Assembly: GCA_030672225.1 (NCBI GenBank)
Contig: DAOVGW010000032.1
Location: 1-9,929, forward strand
DNA length: 9,929 nucleotides
Origin: Dehalococcoidales bacterium
GTDB lineage: Bacteria > Chloroflexota > Dehalococcoidia > Dehalococcoidales > ARS1013
Direction: 5' to 3'
The number at the start of each line of letters is the position of its first letter. Position 1 is the stretch's first letter. Below the pieces are notes generated by a model. That model did no database searches and was not told where the DNA came from. It saw only the letters and a program-made list of their open reading frames with translations. Shown here one piece after another: positions 5,863-9,929 of this stretch. The translations under genes and the position numbers were made by a program.

Positions 5863-6207
5863 TCACGGACTGCCCTTTAAGTCTTCTTTGGTTAGTTCCT
5901 CAAAGAAGCAGGTCTTGCTTCCCGTATGGCACACCGGGCCTAAAGGTTTAGCTTTAACCAGAATGGTGTCACTATCACAGTCCAGCCATAACTTGCGCAC
6001 TATGAGGCGATTACCTGAGGTAGCCCCCTTATGCCATAGCTCTTTGCGGCTGCGGCTGTAAAACCAGACCTCGCCACTGGATAAAGTCAGCTCCAGTGAC
6101 TCTTTATTCATATAGCCCAGCATCAATACCTCATCGGTATCGGCATCCTGGACTATAGCCGGGATAAGCCCCTCTTTATTAAATTTTAGATTTCCTATCA
6201 ACCTCAC
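5863..6207 (-). CDS. hisI: Phosphoribosyl-AMP cyclohydrolase
   Basis: Opens the adenine ring of phosphoribosyl-AMP, the third step of histidine synthesis, in the cytoplasm. 114 residues with no HisE domain, the stand-alone form. Motifs: VLMLGYMN (27-34), SRKELWHKGATSGN (53-66), DCDSD (76-80, metal-binding Asp residues and C77), GPVCHTGSKTCFF (90-102, with C93 and C100); the three cysteines bind zinc. Start is uncertain: GTG 6207 has AGGGGGA ten bases upstream, whereas TTG 6201 follows AAAGGGGGTGAGG, close to a full anti-Shine-Dalgarno complement, with five bases from the G5 core. Both lie in a fragment of the intergenic repeat. It is second gene after hisA, 43 bases downstream, presumably co-transcribed. 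Its 3' end overlaps the duplicated DUF1385 tail on the other strand. Confidence 0.94.
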   Translation of the reverse strand: MRLIGNLKFNKEGLIPAIVQDADTDEVLMLGYMNKESLELTLSSGEVWFYSRSRKELWHKGATSGNRLIVRKLWLDCDSDTILVKAKPLGPVCHTGSKTCFFEELTKEDLKGSP

Positions 6208-6215
6208 CCCCTTTA
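6198..6215. repeat. Head fragment of the intergenic repeat spanning the hisI start
   Basis: TCAACCTCACCCCCTTTA is identical over 18 bases to the head of copy B (2040-2057) and partly to copy A (ACCCCCTTTA near 803-812). Read on minus it is TAAAGGGGGTGAGGTTGA, supplying the hisI ribosome binding site and candidate GTG and TTG starts. Confidence 0.6.
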
Positions 6216-6250
6216 CTTCCCCCTGTCAAAAAGTTAATGTTTTCTTACCT

Positions 6251-6964
6251 CTAGCTAATAGCAGCTAGTGCCTGTTTCAGGTTAATCTGCTTGGTATAGA
6301 GCGCCTTGCCGACTATGGCACCCGCCACGCCAAGTTTCTTTAGCACTTTAAGGTGAATCAGTGATGAAATGCCACCGGAGGCAACAACCGGAAACCTGAT
6401 GGTATCAACTAACTCAAAGATGGCGCTGAAGTTTGGCTCAGTCAGGGTGCCATCACGGCTAATATCGGTGTAGATAAAACGCCTTACTCCGAGTTTTGCC
6501 ATAGAGCGGACAAATTCTACCGCCTTTAGCTCTGTTTCCTGCCGCCAGCCATGCGTTGCCAGATACCCTTCCCTGGCATCAAGGCTAATAATGATGGACT
6601 GACCAAAGCGGCGGCATGCCTCTTTAACCAGCTCGGCATCCTCCACAGCGGCGGTGCCCAGAATAACTCGGTCAACGCCAACCTTAAGCAGTTCTTCAAT
6701 TGTTCCCATCTGGCGGATGCCACCACCCACCTGAACCGGAATTAACAGTGCATTGGCTATCTCAGTAATGATATCAAGATTACAGAGTTCGCCGCTAGCG
6801 GCACCATCAAGGTCAACAATGTGCAGTCTCATTGCCCCCAGTGACTGCCATTCCATAGCCATCTCCACCGGGTCATCAGAGAATATAGTTTCTATACCAT
6901 AGTCGCCCTGATACAGGCGAACACAGTTACCGTTCCTAATGTCTATAGCCGGGATAATCTCCAT
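6251..6964 (-). CDS. hisA: ProFAR isomerase (phosphoribosylformimino-AICAR-phosphate isomerase)
   Basis: Isomerises ProFAR to PRFAR, the step before the HisF/HisH synthase, in histidine synthesis. 237 residues, normal for this TIM barrel. Catalytic Asp D8 in IPAIDI (4-9) and D129 in SLDAREG (127-133) are present, with VDLDGA (50-55), VGGGIR (79-84), TDISRDG (166-172), ASGGIS (195-200) and GAIVGKALY (215-223) forming the two half-barrel phosphate sites. ATG 6964 has GAGG five bases upstream. It is followed directly by hisI; hisF, often between or beside these genes, is absent from the window. The neighbouring NfeD-like gene ends 137 bases upstream, and hisA seems to have its own promoter. Confidence 0.96.
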   Translation of the reverse strand: MEIIPAIDIRNGNCVRLYQGDYGIETIFSDDPVEMAMEWQSLGAMRLHIVDLDGAASGELCNLDIITEIANALLIPVQVGGGIRQMGTIEELLKVGVDRVILGTAAVEDAELVKEACRRFGQSIIISLDAREGYLATHGWRQETELKAVEFVRSMAKLGVRRFIYTDISRDGTLTEPNFSAIFELVDTIRFPVVASGGISSLIHLKVLKKLGVAGAIVGKALYTKQINLKQALAAIS

Positions 6965-7011
6965 TTCAGCCTCATTTCATACCGGATTCGGGGCTTAACT
7001 ACTAAATGAGT

Positions 7012-7041
7012 ATTATATCATCTCTACTTAAGGGGCAACAA
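7012..7041 (-). promoter_or_regulatory. Candidate promoter for hisA-hisI
   Basis: Minus strand: perfect TATAAT (7012-7017) with TTGTTG (7036-7041) 18 bases upstream, three of six to the -35 consensus. It would give a leader of about 40 bases. No leader peptide with His codons is apparent. Confidence 0.5.
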
Positions 7042-7101
7042 TATCTAAAGCTTTCTCTAATATAGCAATACTGTTACGTGTATCATTTAGGCTCCTCAAG
7101 G

Positions 7102-7500
7102 TCAGGCCTTCAGAGAAGGACCACTCCTAGTAACAATGAGCTTAGTCCCATCCTGTCTCTGGACAATAACCTCCTCACCAACATCTATCTTGTGGACGGC
7201 CGATTTTGCCCTCCACAGCTCGCCGTTAATTCTGATAACACCCTCCGGGTCAAGCGGGCTGACTACCTTACCCTTACCGCCAACCATGGTCAGAAGGCCT
7301 ACCACTGGCTTCCTCCGCAGGGCTTGGCTGCCCATCCGATAAAAAATAACCGCCAGTACAGCCCAAGACACCATCACGGCAATAAGAACACCCAGCGGCA
7401 CCTCAATACCCCACTCAGGCAAACCAATAAGAACAATGGCTACCAGAGCTGCCTCCTCCAGCAGGATGCTCACTATAGCCCAAATAAGTCTGGCGCTCAT
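7102..7500 (-). CDS. Short NfeD-like membrane protein
   Basis: From ATG 7500 the protein has 132 residues: two membrane helices (about 5-27 and 35-56), a basic linker (ALRRKP), then a C-terminal beta-rich domain (66-126) with GGKGKVVSPLDPEGVIRINGE and LWRAKSA, the NfeD OB-fold signature. Short NfeD proteins often pair with a stomatin/SPFH-domain protein in membrane quality control or lipid microdomains; no such partner is in the window. Start choice: the frame is open back to GTG 7578, with ATG 7548 (AAGGTG nine bases upstream) also possible, but the extra 26 residues are not hydrophobic and the family begins at the first helix. Minus-strand TATAAT (7511-7516) sits just before ATG 7500, so a nearly leaderless message is possible. 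Confidence 0.83.
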   Translation of the reverse strand: MSARLIWAIVSILLEEAALVAIVLIGLPEWGIEVPLGVLIAVMVSWAVLAVIFYRMGSQALRRKPVVGLLTMVGGKGKVVSPLDPEGVIRINGELWRAKSAVHKIDVGEEVIVQRQDGTKLIVTRSGPSLKA

Positions 7501-7582
7501 CTCACTATCTATTATAGCAGGAGTTAATAGACATTCACGGGGATACATTTGCCATAGCACCTTACTACCATTAGACACTCTA

Positions 7583-7657
7583 GCGGGAGTAGTTCAGAGG
7601 TAGAACGTCTGCTTCCCAAGCAGAAAGTCGTGGGTTCGAACCCCATCTCCCGCTCCA
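7583..7657 (+). tRNA. tRNA-Gly (anticodon CCC)
   Basis: Full cloverleaf. Acceptor GCGGGAG (7583-7589) / CTCCCGC (7647-7653); D arm GTTC-AGAGGTA-GAAC; anticodon arm TCTGC (7608-7612), loop TTCCCAA with anticodon CCC (7615-7617), GCAGA; T arm GTGGG-TTCGAAC-CCCAT. Discriminator T at 7654, as expected for bacterial tRNA-Gly, and an encoded CCA (7655-7657). It reads GGG codons. It is divergent from the NfeD-like gene. Confidence 0.97.
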
Positions 7658-7669
7658 ACCAAATTAATA

Positions 7670-7696
7670 GGGGAGCCAGTAACAGCTCCCCACTTT
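7670..7696 (+). terminator. Terminator-like hairpin after tRNA-Gly
   Basis: Perfect 7-bp stem GGGGAGC (7670-7676) / GCTCCCC (7685-7691) with an 8-base loop, 12 bases after the tRNA. Only ACTTT follows, a poor T tract, so termination may be weak. Confidence 0.55.
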
Positions 7697-7712
7697 CCAT
7701 TATCTATCTACT

Positions 7713-7817
7713 TCACCAGCCACCATTGACCTCCAATACTCCTAAGATACCCCAAGCAGCCAAACAAAGAACACCAGACGAAATAAGCACCAGCAACCAA
7801 TAACTAAGTATTCTCAT
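7713..7817 (-). CDS. Possible 34-residue single-helix membrane peptide
   Basis: ATG 7817 to TGA 7713 on minus encodes MRILSYWLLVLISSG followed by further Leu, Val, Ala and Trp-rich sequence, ending EVNGGW. A short basic start, one uninterrupted hydrophobic stretch of about 25 residues and a polar tail fit a single-pass membrane miniprotein. GGGGG lies about 12 bases upstream, a long spacing, and TATAAT (7853-7858 on minus) is further upstream with only a weak -35 (TGTAAA). No family is recognised. An ORF of this size can arise by chance, so it is offered as a candidate only. Confidence 0.35.
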   Translation of the reverse strand: MRILSYWLLVLISSGVLCLAAWGILGVLEVNGGW

Positions 7818-7979
7818 AGCTATTCAAAACCCCCTTTTTCATACTTACTTTTATTATACACCACCTCTCCCGCCGATTTACACCCCTACCCACATAATAA
7901 AAGAGGGGAAGCCAAAACTTCCGGCAGCGGGGGTAAGTAATCATATCTGGACAATAGAGGAAATTGTAAAACTTGCTGA

Positions 7980-8007
7980 TTGACAGCGCCCCATCGAGTG
8001 CTATAAT
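7980..8007 (+). promoter_or_regulatory. Consensus promoter for gatC-gatA
   Basis: TTGACA (7980-7985), 16-base spacer, TATAAT (8002-8007): both hexamers match the sigma-70 consensus exactly. The transcript would start near 8014, giving a leader of about 38 bases that carries AGGAGA (8037-8042). Confidence 0.85.
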
Positions 8008-8051
8008 TAGCAAATATGAGTCCATAGGTCTTTATCAGGAGAAGTTTGATA

Positions 8052-8339
8052 ATGAAGCTGAGTCGTGAAGAGGTGTTACATATCACTCGCCTAGCTAGAC
8101 TAGGCTTAACCGAGGCTGAGGTGGATAGGCTCAGTGAGCAACTATCCAATATCCTGGAGCATTTTGAGGTATTACAGCAGGCGGATACCACCGATGTCCC
8201 ACCCACAGCACAATCTATAGACCTCTTAAATGTGTTAAAGGGCGACGAGGTAGCTGCTTCCCTGCCTCAAAGCCAGGTGCTAGTCAATGCCCCCAGAAGA
8301 GAAGGCGACTTCTTTAGGGTGCGAGCTGTGCTGGAGTGA
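8052..8339 (+). CDS. gatC: Asp-tRNA(Asn)/Glu-tRNA(Gln) amidotransferase subunit C
   Basis: 95 residues, normal for GatC, which wraps around and stabilises GatA within GatCAB. MKLSREEVLHITRLARLGLT is the typical helical start, followed by LSEQLSNILEHFEVLQQADT, and the family's C-terminal V-AP-REGDFFRVRAVLE end. Start ATG 8052 is nine bases after AGGAGA; TTG 8046 in the same frame lies too close to that site. First gene of the gatC-gatA unit, three bases before gatA. Confidence 0.95.
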   Translation: MKLSREEVLHITRLARLGLTEAEVDRLSEQLSNILEHFEVLQQADTTDVPPTAQSIDLLNVLKGDEVAASLPQSQVLVNAPRREGDFFRVRAVLE

Positions 8340-8342
8340 GAG

Positions 8343-9806
8343 TTGACGACTAACCATAACCGGCTGACCATTCATGAGGCGCATAAGCTGCTTAAGAGTA
8401 AGGAGCTATCCTCGGTTGAGCTAACCAAGGCTACCTTAGAGCGCATTCATAATCTTGAGCCTAAAGTTCACGCCTTTACCACCATTACTGATGAGCTGGC
8501 CCTAAGACAAGCCCAAAAGGCTGATGAGTTTATAGCCGCCGGCAATTCAAACCCTCTTACTGGCATTCCGGTGCTGGTAAAAGACAATATGTGCACCAAG
8601 GGGATACTAACCACCTGTTCCTCAAAGATGCTTGAGAATTTTGTCCCCCCTTATGATGCTACCGTGGTAGAGAGATTAAATGGGCGTGGGGCAGTAATTA
8701 TCGGTAAATCCAATATGGATGAATTTGCCATGGGTTCATCTACTGAAAACTCGGCCCTTTTTACTACTCATAACCCCTGGGAGCTAAGCCGTGTCCCCGG
8801 GGGAAGTAGCGGTGGCTCGGCAGCCGCCGTAGCCGCCGGTGAGGCTATTTACGCCCTGGGCTCAGATACCGGCGGCAGTATCCGCCAGCCGGCCGGTTTC
8901 TGCAGTGTTACCGGCTTAAAACCCACCTACGGCCGGGTAAGCCGCTACGGACTGGTCGCCTTTGCCAGCTCCCTTGACCAGATTGGGCCGCTAACCCAGG
9001 ATGTTACCGACTGTGCCTTGGTGCTAAATGCCATCGCTGGCTACGACACCAGAGACTCTACCTCAGCCCCACAGCCAACACCCGATTACACGCAGTGCTT
9101 AACGGCTGATATTAAGGGGCTTAAGATTGGTGTGCCTAAAGAGTACTTTGTTGAGGGAATACAACCAGAAGTAGCCGCCGCCATACGAGCCGCCATTACC
9201 AGGCTTGAGGAGTTGGGAGCCAGCATAGAATGGGAGGTCTCACTAGCCCACACCCCCTATGCCCTGGCGGTGTACTATATCATTGCCCCCTCAGAGGCTT
9301 CGGCTAACCTGGCCCGCTATGACGGAGTAAAGTATGGCTTTTCTTATTCTGATACTAAAAATATGTGGCAGGCTATGGAGAAGACCCGGGAGCATGGCTT
9401 CGGCGCCGAGGTGAAGAGGCGTATTATGCTGGGTACCTATGCCCTGTCCGCTGGCTATTATGACGCCTGGTACTTAAAAGCCCAGAAGGTGCGCACTCTT
9501 ATAAGGCGAGAGTTTGACCAGGCTTTTACCAAGTATGATGCCCTGATAACGCCGACCTCACCCACCGTCCCCTTTAAGATTGGTGAGAAGATGGACGACC
9601 CACTCCAGATGTACCTGAGCGATGTCTGCACCATACCGGTAAATATTGCCGGACTGCCGGCTATTTCTATTCCGGCCGGCTTTGCCGATGGACTGCCGAT
9701 AGGGATGCAGATTATCGGCAAGCCCTTTGCTGAGGAAACCATCCTCAAAATTGCCTACGCCTTCCAGCAGGCAACCGACTGGCATATGCGGAAGCCGAAT
9801 ATCTAA
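8343..9806 (+). CDS. gatA: Asp-tRNA(Asn)/Glu-tRNA(Gln) amidotransferase subunit A (glutaminase)
   Basis: 487 residues, full length for GatA, the subunit that releases ammonia from glutamine so that GatB can amidate misacylated Glu-tRNA(Gln) or Asp-tRNA(Asn). Amidase-signature catalytic residues are present: K80 in PVLVKDNM, S155 in GGSSGGSAAAVAAG, and nucleophile S179 in SDTGGSIRQPA. The end contains NIAGLPAISIPAG and GLPIGMQIIGKPF, typical of the family. Start TTG 8343 gives MTTNHNRLTIHEA; GGAG (8333-8336), six bases upstream, lies within the end of gatC, so the pair is translationally coupled. No gatB directly follows, so it must lie elsewhere if the complex is complete. Confidence 0.97.
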   Translation: MTTNHNRLTIHEAHKLLKSKELSSVELTKATLERIHNLEPKVHAFTTITDELALRQAQKADEFIAAGNSNPLTGIPVLVKDNMCTKGILTTCSSKMLENFVPPYDATVVERLNGRGAVIIGKSNMDEFAMGSSTENSALFTTHNPWELSRVPGGSSGGSAAAVAAGEAIYALGSDTGGSIRQPAGFCSVTGLKPTYGRVSRYGLVAFASSLDQIGPLTQDVTDCALVLNAIAGYDTRDSTSAPQPTPDYTQCLTADIKGLKIGVPKEYFVEGIQPEVAAAIRAAITRLEELGASIEWEVSLAHTPYALAVYYIIAPSEASANLARYDGVKYGFSYSDTKNMWQAMEKTREHGFGAEVKRRIMLGTYALSAGYYDAWYLKAQKVRTLIRREFDQAFTKYDALITPTSPTVPFKIGEKMDDPLQMYLSDVCTIPVNIAGLPAISIPAGFADGLPIGMQIIGKPFAEETILKIAYAFQQATDWHMRKPNI

Positions 9807-9820
9807 ATTGAGGGATACAA

Positions 9821-9929
9821 ATGATATTTGATGAGCCTCCAGCAAGACGGAACTTTACTATAAAAACTAAGAGAATTGAATGGCTTAAGGCAGCAGGTAA
9901 AAGTGGGGAAAAAGCTCTCTTAGACTACC
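9821..9929 (+). CDS. Unidentified gene, N-terminal part only
   Basis: ATG 9821, with GAGGGA (9810-9815) five bases upstream, opens a frame that runs to the window edge: 36 residues starting MIFDEPPARRNFTIKTK, basic and hydrophilic, with RIEWLKAAGKSGEKALLDY following. It starts 14 bases after the gatA stop, so it may share the transcript. The basic start faintly recalls HNH-type nucleases, but the diagnostic residues would lie beyond the window, so no function is assigned. It is not the start expected of GatB. Confidence 0.6.
   Translation, partial: MIFDEPPARRNFTIKTKRIEWLKAAGKSGEKALLDY

Larger units (their letters stand above)
7658..8051. other. Gene-poor intergenic stretch between tRNA-Gly and gatC
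   Basis: About 390 bases. Contents: tRNA terminator-like hairpin (7670-7696), a possible 34-residue ORF on minus (7713-7817), a minus-strand TATAAT (7853-7858) upstream of that ORF, a short 5-bp hairpin (7907-7922) of no clear role, and the gatC promoter (7980-8007). No further RNA gene is recognised. Confidence 0.6.

Noticed and set aside
7549..7577. TTGCCA with TAGACA 17 bases on as a tRNA-Gly promoter
   Set aside because: The transcript would begin at the mature tRNA 5' end, leaving no leader, and the -10 is a poor match.
7907..7922. GGAAG / CTTCC hairpin followed on minus by CCTCTTTTATTAT
   Set aside because: Five-base-pair stem, and no minus-strand gene ends upstream of it; probably chance.

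Overview
The window reads as chromosomal bacterial DNA of middling GC content. The protein flavour (compact genes, a GatCAB amidotransferase, bL21-bL27-bL31 followed by a DUF1385/YqhQ protein) and the short G/C-rich palindromic intergenic repeats suggest a Chloroflexota lineage, most likely Dehalococcoidia. That placement is inference from gene order and protein style, not a database result. Nearly everything is housekeeping. No prophage, insertion sequence, CRISPR array or defence island is visible.

Layout. 1-724 (minus): 5' part of a radical SAM protein of the AmmeMemoRadiSam (AmrS) type, cut by the window edge. 725-993: intergenic palindromic repeats. 994-1908 (minus): EamA/DMT transporter. 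1909-2240: a second intact repeat, then coaE (plus, 2241-2828), convergent with an atypical SDR / NDUFA9-like NAD(P)-binding protein (minus, 2855-3742). 3743-3884: divergent promoter region. 3885-4724 (plus): rplU-rpmA-rpmE, closed by a good intrinsic terminator. 4777-4890: leader with two hairpins able to form mutually exclusive structures, then the DUF1385/YqhQ membrane protein (plus, 4891-5787), whose C-terminal coding tail is tandemly duplicated beyond the stop. 5863-6964 (minus): hisA-hisI. 7102-7500 (minus): short NfeD-like membrane protein. 7583-7657 (plus): tRNA-Gly(CCC) and a terminator-like hairpin. 7658-8051: a gene-poor stretch with a possible 34-residue membrane peptide on minus and a consensus promoter on plus. 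8052-9806 (plus): gatC-gatA. 9821-9929: start of an unidentified gene, cut by the window edge.

How the genes work together. The ribosomal protein block, tRNA-Gly and gatCA serve translation; GatCAB makes Gln-tRNA(Gln) and/or Asn-tRNA(Asn) by transamidation. hisA and hisI encode two steps of histidine synthesis (hisF is not between them). CoaE completes coenzyme A.

Most notable: (1) rplU has no ATG, GTG or TTG at its proper start and appears to begin at ATT, with an ideal AGGAGG seven bases upstream and a near-consensus promoter; (2) an attenuator-like leader before the DUF1385 gene; (3) the in-frame 78-bp duplication of the DUF1385 tail, separated by a stop codon; (4) a repeat family whose head sequence, read on the other strand, forms the hisI ribosome binding site. 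None amounts to a clearly new multi-gene system.
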